This document shows positions 1 through 10,910 of a DNA stretch of 64,000 nucleotides, piece by piece (the stretch's first letter is position 1; each line of letters starts with the position of its first letter). The DNA comes from Glebionis coronaria (Eukaryota; Streptophyta; Magnoliopsida; Asterales; Asteraceae): NCBI GenBank assembly GCA_025667525.1, contig JANFOE010000050.1:496001-560000 (forward strand), read 5' to 3'. The notes below the pieces were generated by a model. The model was not told the DNA's origin, did not search any database, and saw nothing but the letters and a program-made list of their open reading frames with translations. A program made the position numbers and the translations under genes.

Positions 1-136
1 ACCTCCACCAATTCGACCCTTACCAACCAGACCGACCTCAACACCATTCCTTCCACCACCAATAACTCCCATCCTTAGTACCGTGGTTACAACCGAGCCT
101 CTTCAATCAACCTAGAGCAGCTCTGCGACATCTACA

Positions 137-616
137 ATGGCTGCATTGGTGATGGCCGAAATGTTGGATAAACATACGGATAATCACAAAAGAGAAATGG
201 ATGAACTTCGCCAAGAGCTACATAGACGAGTTCAAAGTGAAGAAGCATCGAGGAAAGCCCAAGAAGAGATGCTTGCTAAGTTCGCTGCAGATATGGAATT
301 GACGCGAAAAGCTCATGCAGAAGAACTAGCTCAGGTTAAGCAGGCTGAGGCTGATAAGCATGCTGCACGAATCACCAGACTTCAAGCGATGAGGGATAAA
401 TACAAGGAGCAGAAAGAAGCACTTGAAGCTTCTGTTGAAGAAAGAGTGAAAGAATCCGTTGAGTCTGTTATGCCAAAACTGCGTGATGAGTTGAAGACAC
501 TCGCAACTGATAATTTGATGATCAAGTCATCCAATCCTTCAGAATCCGCCTACAAAATTGCTTATGAGTTAACGGATTTTGAATTAAAGAAGATCCTCAA
601 AGCTCGTATGGTGTAA
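137..616 (+). pseudogene. Coiled-coil segment of E1 ORF3
   Basis: An open segment of 159 codons, rich in Lys, Glu, Ala and Gln, with long heptad-like runs (about residues 8-110) predicted to be alpha-helical coiled coil. It shares the frame of the large ORF at 680. The only break between them is TAA at 614-616; the 63 bases after it read on in frame into the next Met. Upstream, the same frame is open from base 2 and Pro/Thr-rich, broken only by TAG at 113-115. It is therefore most likely the middle of one long protein (ORF3 of E1) split by two nonsense codons, not a separate gene. Function unknown; the coiled coil suggests self-association. No membrane segment or signal peptide is visible. 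Confidence 0.6.
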
Positions 617-679
617 CTTGGATCGTTTGATAAATCTAGGATTCAACAGGCTCTTTACAAATCCCTGAATGACGCTATC

Positions 680-2644
680 ATGGAGGATGATAGGTTATTT
701 AAAACGTTTGGAAGTGTGGTACCATACCACATTCTGCCTGAGGAAGAAAGGGAAGAAAATGAAGAAGAGGAGGGTACTGGTGAAGAAGAGGAAGAAGAAG
801 GAGAAGAAGAAGAAAAGGATGATGACAATGACGATGATGGTGATGATGATGATGAGGATGATGATGATGATGATGATGGTGATGATGGTGGTGATGGTAA
901 TGAGGAGAGTGCTAAAGGGAGCAACGAGGATAGGGATGAGGATGATGATGGGGGTAAACAGCCTAAAGAAAGGGATAAGGTTGCCAGCTCAAAGAAACCT
1001 GCTAAGTCTGGAACCAAGTCCAAGAAAGATGCAGCGCAGAAGGAAAAATCAACATCAACGGAATCAAGACGATCTAAGTGGCGCCACGATGTGAATGCTA
1101 CTACAGCGTCATCGATTCCCGGTACTTCTATTGTTGTATCTATACCTACTACCACTAACCCTGTTAGTCCTGTTGTTGTTGCTCCTGTGATTGCAGAATC
1201 AGTAACTGAACCTGAAGCTGCACAACACTCACCCGTTCATGACACCACCGAGATGCCTGAATCAGAACCAGCAGATGTTCACGTTTCCACTCCTCTACAA
1301 CAAGAACCACAATCTACTGTTCCTGAATCAAGCACACGGGACTGGGCAGACACGTTGGAGATTGACGAGACTGCACCGCCACAGGCTTGGATCACGGCAG
1401 CGGCGCAATATGATCCGATCACAGACGCTGACAAAGATGTTTTGTATCTCCGTATCCGTAGTCCGATTGACTTATGTGCATTTCTTGCTCATGAGTATAA
1501 GACTTCGGTTACTCCATCTTTGGTGAAGAAAGCGCTGAAGGATAAGAGACTTCGCGCCAAAACCCGGTTAACCCGAATGGAGTTCGAGTATTATGCCGAT
1601 GAGATCCTAAAAGCTCTGAATACCGTTCAATGGCCAGGTCTTCATGAATCAGAAAGAGCTCCACCTCCACTTGATCCTACTCAAGATAATCAGATAGCTC
1701 TCGACTTCTTCGTCACCTATGATCTTGAGTATCTTCTGAAAGGTTCATCAAAGTACGCAACCTCCTTGACCTTGCTGAAAGCTGCCAACTGGGGGACAAT
1801 ACCCTGGATCGAGGAAAAGGTAAACCGACTCTGGGTCCCAAGGGTAACTCGTAATTATGATATGTATGCTGTTATAGGTGCATCTCATTGGGACGAACGA
1901 GTCCGAAGGGCGTACAGGGGTTGCTGCCTAGTCAATTCTGGAAGCAACGTTAGATCCGATATCCGCATCTCCAGTATTTTAGGGCTGAAAACTGAAGCCA
2001 AGAATGGCTATTATCATGTGAAGGAGATTCGTTTGAAAAGGGAGGATGACAGAGAATACAAAATCCAGCAGGGAGATTTTTCTATCATTCGCCTTGAGGA
2101 TATCGAAGATATGTTGCTTCTGATGACCCGTGATCAACTCACACATATTCCTCGTGAAGACCTCATTGCCTTGAATACAGCACTTCGTATGTTCACACGA
2201 AGCGTTGTTATCAAGAAACGAGTTGAAGATCTTCAGTTGGGAGTCGAAAGTTACCAAAGGAAGCTTAACCTAACCCGTCCAGTGAATCAAGTGTTACCTC
2301 AACATGTAGATAGATGTCCCTATACCGGCATTTCTGTCCCGAATTGCGGCATTTTCTACTTGAACAGTCGAGGTTTAATGAAGTTTATGAGGGTGGGTGA
2401 GCTTTATAAGTACAGTGATGGGACTCTTCTACAAGTCAGAGGAAAGTTGGAGCATCTTAACTCGGGTGGGACTTTGCCAGAGATGACGGAGGATTGGCAT
2501 CCGGGTTATCGGCAAATGGCGAAGTACGTGATCAAGAAGATTGATCAAAAGCTCCGTGAACGTAGATTGATGAGGAGCTTGGAAAGATTCGTTGGTGGTA
2601 GACCATATTTAGTGCACCACAAGCTACTGCAACGATCCATCTAA
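680..2644 (+). CDS. E1 ORF3, transposon-associated protein in the Sirevirus 'env-like' position
   Basis: 654 codons ending TAA at 2642-2644. Residues about 21-95 form an extreme Glu/Asp run encoded by GAA/GAT repeats, followed by a Lys/Ser-rich basic stretch (about 95-140), a Pro/Thr/Ser/Val linker (to about 230) and a conserved globular C-terminal half (about 230-650). The C-terminal half resembles a protein that I recall recurring in daisy-family genomes next to copia pol genes (recognition, not a search). It lies between pol (off-window) and the 3' LTR of E1, the place where Sireviruses carry an envelope-like ORF. However, no signal peptide, transmembrane helix or Cys-rich ectodomain is visible, so an envelope role is not supported. 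The true N-terminus lies further upstream (see 137-616); Met680 is only the first Met after a nonsense codon. Function unknown. Confidence 0.65.
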   Translation: MEDDRLFKTFGSVVPYHILPEEEREENEEEEGTGEEEEEEGEEEEKDDDNDDDGDDDDEDDDDDDDGDDGGDGNEESAKGSNEDRDEDDDGGKQPKERDKVASSKKPAKSGTKSKKDAAQKEKSTSTESRRSKWRHDVNATTASSIPGTSIVVSIPTTTNPVSPVVVAPVIAESVTEPEAAQHSPVHDTTEMPESEPADVHVSTPLQQEPQSTVPESSTRDWADTLEIDETAPPQAWITAAAQYDPITDADKDVLYLRIRSPIDLCAFLAHEYKTSVTPSLVKKALKDKRLRAKTRLTRMEFEYYADEILKALNTVQWPGLHESERAPPPLDPTQDNQIALDFFVTYDLEYLLKGSSKYATSLTLLKAANWGTIPWIEEKVNRLWVPRVTRNYDMYAVIGASHWDERVRRAYRGCCLVNSGSNVRSDIRISSILGLKTEAKNGYYHVKEIRLKREDDREYKIQQGDFSIIRLEDIEDMLLLMTRDQLTHIPREDLIALNTALRMFTRSVVIKKRVEDLQLGVESYQRKLNLTRPVNQVLPQHVDRCPYTGISVPNCGIFYLNSRGLMKFMRVGELYKYSDGTLLQVRGKLEHLNSGGTLPEMTEDWHPGYRQMAKYVIKKIDQKLRERRLMRSLERFVGGRPYLVHHKLLQRSI

Positions 2645-3803
2645 TGGGTCGTACATTTCAGGTCCACTTTATATTGGTTTTTCAATTGTGAATATGTATA
2701 TTTGTGAATATTGTGCTTTAATGGCTTGATGTAGTGTTAAGGTATGATAATTTTTCAAGAATTTCTCACGAGATTCTAAATCTTTCAAAATATATCATAC
2801 TAAAGCACTACAACTATCCCTTATTAACTTAAGGGGGAGCATTCACATGTTCTATGGCCAAACATCGATTTCATTTTTTACCCAAAGACCGGTTAATCCA
2901 TTCAATATCCCAAATATTAATGGCTAACATTTTGGATAAGGGGAGAAAATGGGATTAAGGAGATTTAAATGATAATTGGCTAAAAGATGAAAAAGACTTA
3001 ACGATTATCCAACTTAATATGTGTAAAGCACGTGTTAAGGGGGAGCGTTTTGATGATCAAAAACACCTAAGGTACGAAACTTTTGATTTCAATATCACAA
3101 GTACTTTAGGTGATTTTCAATGATTTTTCATGGTGGCAATTCCTTCCCAAAACACGCTTAATTCACGACGAATGTGGTGACAAAAGGGTGGTAGGAATAG
3201 GTTTAGTCCAATGATTCATCAGAGCCGATGGAATCTTCCCAAGGACAATTCCCTAGATAGAATTAGAAGTCCTAGGAAAGATGGAGAAAGAATGTGAATG
3301 TAGCTGAATGCCGACCAAGTACTTAAGCTAACACTAGAACAATCACAACAAGGTGCTAGTGATGACGTATTGGTAAGCATTGAAGGGGTTGAAGAATGAA
3401 AAAGAATTGTAAAGATAAAGGGTGTAAAGAAAGAAGCCCTCCTTACAACTTTAGGCAGAAACCGGGTCAATACATATGCTATTGAGGTCATTTTTGCTAA
3501 TGATTCTCGGTATTGAAGAAAGACATCATGGACCCAGTGATGCAATGCACAACCCTTCCCAGCTAACTCAAATATCTCTCAAAAGGTATTTGTTTTAATC
3601 ACACGGAGATCAACACGTTATCTATTGGTTTATTCACTCCGAATAGACTGGTATTGAAAAGGTGGCACTCCTCTCCTGCCATCGCTCACTAAATCAAAAC
3701 GCACAATCGAGTCTAGAGCCAAGAGATCATCAAAAGTCTCATTAGGACACTTACCATTTATTCCTTGCTTTCTCACACACTGTGAAAAGTAAGAGATTTT
3801 CAT

Positions 3804-4202
3804 GAGTCCTACGCAATATTCCTGTAATATTGCCAGAACATCCGAGTAATACGCAAGTATTACAATGAAGATGGAAATCCTGCTTGAGCCAACATCAAAC
3901 AAGCTCATGGTAGGTTACACGTGCGGTTCTTTTAGAACCAATCTTGTGAAAAACTGGAAAGAAATAGTGGTTTAATTCTTAATTGAACATAAACTCGTTC
4001 CAGGCCTCTACGCATTATCATATGATCTTGCCAGAACATTCAGAGTGACTCTTTATTGATCACAGTGACGAGTGGAAATCCTTCTAGTGTTAACATCAAA
4101 CAGCACTTGGTAGGTGACGTGGAAGATTCTTTATGAATTGAGCTCGTGACAACTGGAAAGCAACGATGGTGAAAATCTTAATTGAAATTCACTTGTTCCA
4201 GG
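3804..4202 (+). repeat. Two diverged ~200-nt tandem modules in the E1 3' region
   Basis: Each module reads: CTACGC..., a GCCAGAACAT block, a hairpin, a GGAAATCCT block, AACATCAAACA, GGTAGGT, and an end near TCGTTCCAGG or TTGTTCCAGG. The module 1 hairpin is GTAATAC/GTATTAC with a GCAA loop (3846-3863); in module 2 only GTGA/TCAC (4045-4063) pairs. The same pair of modules occurs in E2 at 12466-12873. Confidence 0.65.
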
Positions 4203-4446
4203 TTTCATGAATTGACGGCTTCAAATCACAAGGATAATTTATCCAAGTGATTCACTCTTTATGTTCGCAGTCAGCTTTGGACGGTCGAATAAAGAGAACG
4301 GGTTTACCCGCGAAATCCTGTCAGGAAGTTACTTAATTGAAACTATCCGTCACGGGTACGATATCTAATATCGTCCAACGGTCTTCACCGACCGGAGGTA
4401 AAATGCTACCGAATTAGAATAAAATGTTCAAAGCCATTTTATTCGT

Positions 4447-4561
4447 GTCGTTGCTGTGTACCTGTTAAAGACGGTGGCGTTGCTGTGTACCTGTTGAAGT
4501 CGGTGGCGTTGCTGTGTACCAGTGAAGACGGTGGTGTTGCGGTGTACCTGTAGAAGTCATT
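4447..4561 (+). repeat. Minisatellite, about four 28-30 bp units
   Basis: Tandem copies of a unit containing GTTGCTGTGTACC and ending in GAAGACGGTG or GAAGTCGGTG. E2 has a single diverged copy of the unit at about 13138-13165, so this is a local expansion in E1. Confidence 0.7.
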
Positions 4562-4895
4562 CCCACATGCTTATGTTTTTCTGCATCAAAGTTCAGCAAA
4601 AATTCAAGAAAGTATAAGATGAAGTCTTCCGTTGTATCAAACTCTGAAGCTTTCGAGAATTCAACAAAAAGACATAAGTGTGTGGAACATGGAGTCACGA
4701 GGAGGCAAAATTCACAAGAAGGCAAAAGATCGCACGTGAAAGGCCAAAAGAACAATGCTCTCAAGCCAAAGCCAAAAAGATCAAATCAAAATATTCACAA
4801 CAAAAAGAAAAAGAAGAAAAGACTACGAGCTAAAGAACGAAGACTTAGTATAGTATGCTAGGTTTAGAACTTTGTAACGTGGAGTGACCTCCCTT

Positions 4896-4904
4896 AGGGG
4901 GAGA
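4896..4904 (+). other. Polypurine tract of E1
   Basis: AGGGGGAGA directly before the LTR start TGTTAG at 4906; the expected plus-strand primer site of an LTR retrotransposon. Confidence 0.8.
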
Positions 4905-4905
4905 T

Positions 4906-5226
4906 TGTTAGAAATACATTTTTACGTATATTAGAAGTATCGGTCACTCCACAATATTATTTATGTTGTAATAGCTCGTAGTTAGAGTATGCTTATTAAG
5001 TTAAGTAAGAACCGGTCCATGGGCTTGTCATGGGCCGGCCCAAGTCCAAGTAAGGCCTTGGAAGTATAAATACCCCTTTCCTCCTTGGAAAGGGGTTGGT
5101 TGTTGAACATTTCTAGTTTCCACTTAATGAAATAACACATAGTTTTCTCTCACTTTCTCTCTCTAGTTTCTCTCTCTAGAAATCATCAACCCACTTCATA
5201 GATTCATAGGTTATCAAGATTCTACA
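4906..5226 (+). repeat. 3' LTR of E1
   Basis: Starts TGTTAGAAATAC after the PPT and ends TTCTACA, giving TG...CA ends and 321 bp. TATAAATA at 5065-5072 is a good TATA box and is followed by a CT-rich stretch (CTTTCTCTCTCTAG) typical of copia LTR leaders. The right boundary is fixed by the abrupt switch to E2 coding sequence. Confidence 0.8.
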
Positions 5227-5303
5227 CGTTAAAACAAGACTTCAAAAGTAGATATGATAAAGAAACTGAAAAGGTAACAAAATTAGAAGCACAAGTCGAA
5301 TTT

Positions 5304-5666
5304 TTGAAGAACGTTGTTTATAAAACGCATGACTCTATTCAATCTGTGAGAATGCTGGCACCTCCTTCGATGTTTAAGGGTCAAGCTAGCTTTGCAAGTC
5401 CTGAGTACCTTGCCAAAGCTCAAGCTGCGAACCTGCATCTTTATCTTGATGAGACTGAAAGGACAGATCTTGATTGCATGCATGTTAGTGCCAATAGTGA
5501 AGAGACTGCCCTTTGGGATGCTGATAGTCAAACACTTGTTAATAAGGAGTTTTTGAAACCATATAATTATGCTTATAAGAATAGTCTTTATGGCCTGTTC
5601 AACAAACAAACTCAGAAAACTCGTGAGGAAGTGTTCCTAGAATGCAAACAAAAGAGAATTCAATGA
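5304..5666 (+). pseudogene. E2 gag C-terminal segment
   Basis: About 120 codons open in the polyprotein frame. The frame is also open upstream to 5229, where E1 begins, so the nominal start (a TTG codon) is not a real start. The segment is Lys/Glu-rich and belongs to the long helical linker between gag and protease found in Sirevirus-type copia elements. It ends at TGA 5664-5666, after which the same frame stays open to TAA 5946. Product: part of the capsid-linker region; no enzymatic motif seen. Confidence 0.55.
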
Positions 5667-5948
5667 AAGAAAGCATTTGCCCCTAAGAAATCTAATGTTT
5701 ACAAATACATAAACTACCTCCCTCTAGATGAATCTAAAAGAAAGAGTAGGAAAACATTAGGTATTCTTAAACACCACATAGATAATGTTAAATCTATTGT
5801 TGAAAGAGACTGGGCAAAACGTGAAAATGCTGAGTGGACACGTCCGATTCCTCAAGATATTACCTTGCTTGTGAAAGAACTCTTAATTCCTAACACGGCG
5901 TTGATTAAAGAAACTGCTCTTCAACTTGAGGAGTTCATTCGGACTTAA

Positions 5949-6422
5949 ATGTATGATGATTTAAAATATGTTGAATCTCTTGAGAAACACATTGAAGATC
6001 TTCAAATGGAGAAGACTGATTTTTCAGATGAATATGATTTACTATTGCAAGAATGTGTTTCTAACGATGTTATGTGTGCTTATTTTACATCTTGTGCTGA
6101 TATTGATGAATATTCTGAAGTTGCATGCTTATATCTTGATAAAAGCAAAGAATGTGAACGTCTTGAAATTGAGCTTTCGAAATGTAAAGAAAATGTTGAC
6201 AAAAAGGCTTTTGAGTTACTTCAACACAAAAATAATTTCCTTCAAAAACATTGTCATTCACTTGAACTTGCTTTGCAAAAAGACGTTGGTAGTTTTCCAC
6301 ACGATAATAAATTGCAAGAAAAACTTTCCCAAATATTTCGAGAAATGAATGAACAGAATTTGGAAATTAAAGGGTTGAAAGCTCAGTTACAAGACAGGGA
6401 CAGAGCGATAGCAGAGTTGTAG
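5949..6422 (+). pseudogene. E2 gag coiled-coil linker
   Basis: 157 codons in the polyprotein frame, between TAA 5946 and TAG 6420. The peptide is dominated by leucine heptads and acidic/basic residues (for example LEKHIEDLQMEK near the start and LKAQLQDRDRAIAEL at the end), so it should form a long coiled coil. Such a segment between gag and protease is typical of Sirevirus-like copia elements in dicots. It may support particle assembly or binding of host proteins; that role is inferred. Confidence 0.6.
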
Positions 6423-6566
6423 AAACTCATTGCTAAAATAGATGGGAAAATTGTGGAACCTAGCATTAAGAAAAATGTTGTTAGACAACCCAATGCCTCT
6501 AAAGAGAATAGATCCTCTATCTTGGGAAAACCATCTGCTTTATCTAATTCCTAGTTTGCAAAACCT

Positions 6567-8585
6567 GTGTTTGCCCCCAAGATGGATGGAAAGGAAAGGT
6601 TACTACAAGCGCAACCCATACGGAATCCTATAGCACCAAGCGTTAAGCACAATAATGTGATTAAACCAGGGATGTATAGAATGCCCACTAAGCCCACAAA
6701 CAAAGTTACTCAATCGCCTCAGACTTCTAGAAACACTAATATTCGTGTGTCTTCTACTACAGGAATAGTTTCCACTACTAGTGTTAGCTGGCCTCAGCTT
6801 AAGCGCACTCAAGTGAATGATAAGGTCTGGAAACACAAGAATCAAGGGGAGATGCAGGAAGTAGAAGAACACCCTGGGAATTTGAACGCTTTTAAGAATA
6901 AAAAGTCTGTAATCGCATGTAATGACGATTTGAATGCTGTGAATGATTTGAATGCTATGAATGTGAAATTTTTTTGTGTCAAATGTGGAAAGTGTGCTAA
7001 TGCTAATCATTCTATGTGTGCTATAAATAAAGTCAAAGGCGTAGATACTAGAACTAAGAAGCAAGTTGCAATGCCTATTAGAGCTAGTAAACCCAAACGC
7101 AAAGTGAACCATTCTGGTGCAACCCCCACTGAGAAAAGTAATGCATCTGACTCCACCACTAAGAATCCTAGAATCAAAATTAAGGAATTATATGAGTCTG
7201 CCAGTAAGTCTTGGAAATGGTGGTTTGCTAATCAATGTCCTCCCGGATATAAATGGATGCCTAAAGTTAGGACAGAAAATGTGAAAACGAGTGTTAGATT
7301 GCCTTTAAATGTTGATAAAGACACTAATGATTCTACTAGCACAACTACTGTGGTATCCAATTTAGCAAATGCTGCATCGTGTTCTAACTCTTCTGCAGGT
7401 GATACAAATAATTCTCTTCATATTGGACTCCGGATGCACAAGCACATGACGGGGAATCTCAAGCTTCTAATTAACTTCGTGGAGAAGTTCCTGGGTACGG
7501 TCCGATTCGGAAATGATCAATTTGCACTGATCCTAGGATATGGAGATTTGGTTCAGGGGAATATCACGATTAAACGGGTATACTACGTCGAAGGGCTCAA
7601 TCACAATCTTTTCTCGGTTCGTCAATTCTGTGATGCGGATTTGGAGGTTGCTTTCAGAAATAAGACATGTTTTGTTCGTGATTATGATGGGAATGACTTA
7701 CTTACCGGTACACGGGGTACTGATCTTTACACAATTTCACTTCAAGACACAACTTCATCTACTCCAATTTGCTTCATGGCTAAAGCTTCAACGACTCAGG
7801 CATGGTTATGGCATCAACGTCTTTCTCATCTCAACTTTGATACCATCAACTTGCTTTCCAAGAAAGATATTGTGAGAGGCCTTCCAAGTTTGAAATTCAT
7901 CAAAGATCATCTTTGTTCTTCTTGTGAACTTTGTAAAGCCAAACGAAGCAGCTTCAAAACAAAGACCACACCAAGCTCTAAAGGACGGTTAGATCTTCTT
8001 CATATGGATCTGTGTGGTCCCATGCGTGTTCAGAGTATCAATGGAAAGAAATATATTCTGGTAATTGTCGATGATTACTCAAGGTACACATGGACTCACT
8101 TCTTGAGGTCCAAGGATGAAACACCCGACGTTCTCATCAGCTTCCTTAAATTGATACAACGTGGTCTTCAAGCTCAAGTTAAAGTGGTTGGTACTGACAA
8201 AGGTACAGAATTTTTGAATTCAACACTGAGGAAGTATTTTGAAGCCGAAGGGATTGAACATGAAACATCTATTGCTCGAACACCCGAACAAAACGGCATT
8301 GTTGAAAGACGAAACCGTACATTGGTTGAAGCTGCTCGAACATTATTATCCGCTTCAAAACTTCCACTATATTTTTGGGCCGAAGCCGTGTCAACCGCAT
8401 GCTACACACAAAACCGTTCCTTAATTATCCCAAGACATGAAAAGACACCATATCACATAATTCATGATCGAAAACCTTCACTCAAACACCTTCATGTTTT
8501 TGGATGTACTTACTACATTATTCGAGATGGTGAAAATTTGGATAATCTGAAAGAGAAAGGTGATGCATGTATTCTTGTGGGATAA
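6567..8585 (+). pseudogene. E2 gag end, protease remnant and integrase
   Basis: 672 codons. Residues about 1-270 are a basic Ser/Thr/Asn-rich linker. Around residue 287 the protease should start: the catalytic LDSGC motif is present only in the next frame (7423-7437), because compensating indels replaced it in the main frame by GLRMHKH, so protease activity is lost. The integrase zinc-binding HHCC region begins with WLWHQRLSH (about residue 411) and ends with CSSCELCKAK. The core catalytic triad is D481, D544 and E580, with the expected 35-residue D-E spacing. The segment ends at TAA 8583, where relatives continue into RT. A second in-frame stop, TAG, follows at 8592. Confidence 0.85.
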
Positions 8586-8819
8586 GCAACTTAGTCAAAG
8601 GGATATAGAGTATACAACAAGAGAACAAAACTGATTGTCGAGACAATTCACATCCGATTTGATGAATTGCAAGAAATGGAACTTGAACAAAACAGTTTAA
8701 GTCCCGATCCACAACGACAAACGACTTCCGTTCACAACCGCACGGAACTCGACGCTCAAGACCACAGCAATGAACCGTCAAGTTCAACGCTGGTTCTATA
8801 AAATGTTCCTAGAGCTGAT

Positions 8820-10379
8820 ATGACAGCCGACACGAAAATTGAAGAGTTGGAAATGTTATATGGACCAATGTATGATGAATATTTCACGGGGGAGAAACAA
8901 GTTGTATCGAAGTCTTCCGCTGACACTCATGATAAGACTGATGATACCGATCATCGTCAACAACCGGATACAACTTCATCTACTTCAACACGGGTTGCTG
9001 CAGATTTACCTCCTCAGAATATCACTTCAACAATCGATCCTACAACATCCACAACTACTGTCATTCCTCCAGAGAACACAAATCAAGCAGACAATGCATT
9101 ATTTGAAGAAGATGAATTTATCAACCCATTCGGTACACCGGTACACAAAACTGGAGAGTCTACTACTCGCCATGTTGATCCGTCAAATATGCATACATTC
9201 TATCAACGACATCCTTCAACACACCATTGGACCCGAGATCATCCTTTGGTTCATGTCATTGGAAACCCTTCACAGCCTGTTCGCACAAGACGACAGCTTA
9301 ACACCGATGCCGATGTTTGTATGTTCGCACTCGCCGTGAGTTTCGCTGAACCGAAAAACATCAAAGAAGCATTAGCTGATCATGCTTGGATTGAATCGAT
9401 GACGGATGAACTTCAACAATTTGAAAGACTTAAAGTCTGGGAACTTGTTGACAGACCATACGATGTAACACCATTAAATCTTCGATGGATCTGGAAAAAC
9501 AAGATGGATGAAGAGAACACGATCATCAAGAATAAATCTAGGCTAGTGGCTAAAGGGTATGGACAGAAAGAGGGTATTGATTTTGAAGAATCATTTGCAC
9601 CAGTAGCTCGAATGGAAGCGGTCAGGATTTTTCTTGATTATGCTGCACATAAGGGATTCATTGTCTACCAAATGGACGTAAAGACGGCGTTTCTTAACGG
9701 TCCTTTGAAGGAAGAAGTCTATGTCACGCAGCCGGAAGGATTCGTCAATCCTCATTATCCTGACAAGGTGTATCGTCTCCACAAAGCACTATATGGACTC
9801 AAGCAAGCTCCAAGGGCGTGGTACGACGAGCTCTCGAAATTTCTGGTCTCCAAAGGCTTCTCAAAAGGTTCCATTGATTTAACTTTGTTCACTTATAAAT
9901 ATGGGGATGACATTTTTCTTGTTCAGATTTATGTTGATGACATTATTTTTGGGTCTACAAACCCAAAACTTTCAAAATGGTTTGAAAAAGTAATGCACAG
10001 CAGATTTGAAATGTCTATGATGGGCGAACTAAAATTCTTTCTAGGAATTCAAGTTCACCAATCCCCAAGTGGTATCTTCATTAACCAAGCTAAGTATTGT
10101 CAAGAGATAATCACAAAGCATGGTATGACATCATGTGACCCCGTTGGGACACCATTATCAACCACATCCCTAGATGCTGATTTGGAGGGATTACCCATAG
10201 ATCAAACGAGATATCGTTCCATGATCGGGTCCCTCATGTACTTGACAGCAAGCAGACCTGATATTCATCATGCTACATGTTATTGTGCACGATATCAAGC
10301 ACGCCCCACTGAAAAGCACCTCAAGGAGGTTAAACGGATCTTTCGGTACCTTAAGAATACCATTCACATGGGACTCTGA
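8820..10379 (+). pseudogene. E2 reverse transcriptase
   Basis: 519 codons in the same frame as integrase, opened after TAA 8799. Residues about 1-170 are the variable integrase-RT linker. The Ty1/copia RT domain starts near residue 200 (WELVDRP) and runs to about 450. Catalytic residues are intact: D286 in [12 protein letters not shown], and D373/D374 in YVDDIIFGS. The conserved [20 protein letters not shown] block is also present. The RNase H region begins with the SRPDI...[14 protein letters not shown] block. TGA 10377-10379 interrupts at a codon that is Trp in relatives, consistent with G-to-A mutation. Confidence 0.9.
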
Positions 10380-10496
10380 TATCCGAGGGAAACCGGTTTC
10401 TTTCTAACGGCCTATTCAGATTCTGATCATGCAGGGTGTCTTGATACACGTAAAAGTACTTCTGGTGGTGCACAATTTCTAGGTCAAGACAAGCTT

Positions 10497-10910
10497 GTGG
10501 GATGGTCTTCCAAGAAGCAGGATTGCACGTCACTTTCATCAGCCGAAGAGGAGTATGTGTCTCTATCTGCGTGTTGTGCTCAAGTTCTTTGGATGAGAAC
10601 ACAACTCACGGATTATGGCTTCCATTTTGATAAAGTACCTATGTACTGTGACTCAAAGTCGGCCATAGCCATCTCCTGCAATCCGGTTCAGCATTCCCGC
10701 ACGAAGCACATTGATGTCGATTATCACTTCATTAAGGAAAAAGTTGAAAGAGGTATTATTGAATTATACTTTGTTGGAACTGATTACCAATTAGCTGACT
10801 TGTTTACAAAAGCTCTTTCGAAAGAGAGGTTTGCGTATCTAGTTAGGCAAATTGGTATGAGATGTTTGACTCCAGCAGAACTGGAGGTTCTGGCAAAGAA
10901 GCCTGCTTGA
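10497..10910 (+). pseudogene. E2 RNase H, C-terminal part
   Basis: 137 codons; same frame as the RT segment, from which it is separated only by TGA 10377. The bases between are also open and carry the first RNase H acidic motif (DSDHAGC, about 10416-10437). The segment shows the copia RNase H signatures SSAEEEYVSLS, YCDSKSAIAI, HSRTKHIDVDYHFIKE and QLADLFTKAL. The natural end of pol is TGA 10908-10910. No further ORF follows before the 3' LTR. Confidence 0.88.

Larger units (their letters stand above)
2645..4895 (+). other. Structured 3' non-coding region of E1 with multiple polypurine tracts
   Basis: No ORF is supported. PPT-like tracts occur at 2831-2839, 2938-2950 (a GGGGAGAAAATG variant) and 3037-3045, before the functional-looking one at 4896-4904. 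Stretches from about 3200 to 4420 align by eye with 11900-13090 of E2, including the GACCCAGTGATG block, two ~200-nt modules and a hairpin of CGGTC/GACCG near 4378-4396. Because the similarity is shared by two elements with otherwise different LTRs, the region probably works as RNA or in plus-strand priming. Confidence 0.6.
1..5226 (+). mobile_element. Copia element E1 (Sirevirus-like), 3' portion only
   Basis: This is the right-hand part of a Ty1/copia LTR retrotransposon; its 5' LTR, gag and pol lie off the left edge. What remains, in order, is an ORF downstream of pol (to 2644), a 2.25 kb non-coding region with several polypurine tracts, and a 321 bp 3' LTR ending at 5226. The sequence right after 5226 is coding sequence of another copia element (E2), entered in mid-frame, so E1 is inserted inside E2. 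The right-hand target duplication would be CGTTA (5227-5231); its partner is off-window. The Sirevirus call rests on repeated AGGGGGAG tracts, the extra ORF and similarity of the 3' region to that of E2. Confidence 0.75.
5229..10910 (+). pseudogene. Decayed gag-pol polyprotein of E2
   Basis: One reading frame (codons starting at multiples of 3) runs from the E1 junction to the stop at 10908-10910. It is broken by eight nonsense codons: TGA 5664, TAA 5946, TAG 6420, TAG 6552, TAA 8583, TAG 8592, TAA 8799 and TGA 10377. The net frame is kept throughout, but a short double shift occurs near the protease active site (7423-7445). Domain order is gag, protease, integrase, RT, RNase H, as in all Ty1/copia elements. 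The polyprotein normally makes virus-like particles and copies and integrates the element; this copy cannot be translated as a whole. Individual segments are described separately. Confidence 0.85.

Noticed and set aside
655..1155. 166-codon minus-strand frame, very Ser-rich
   Set aside because: Antisense shadow of the GAA/GAT-rich acidic run of the plus-strand ORF3.
680..2644. Envelope glycoprotein
   Set aside because: Position fits, but there is no signal peptide, membrane helix or Cys pattern in the visible protein.
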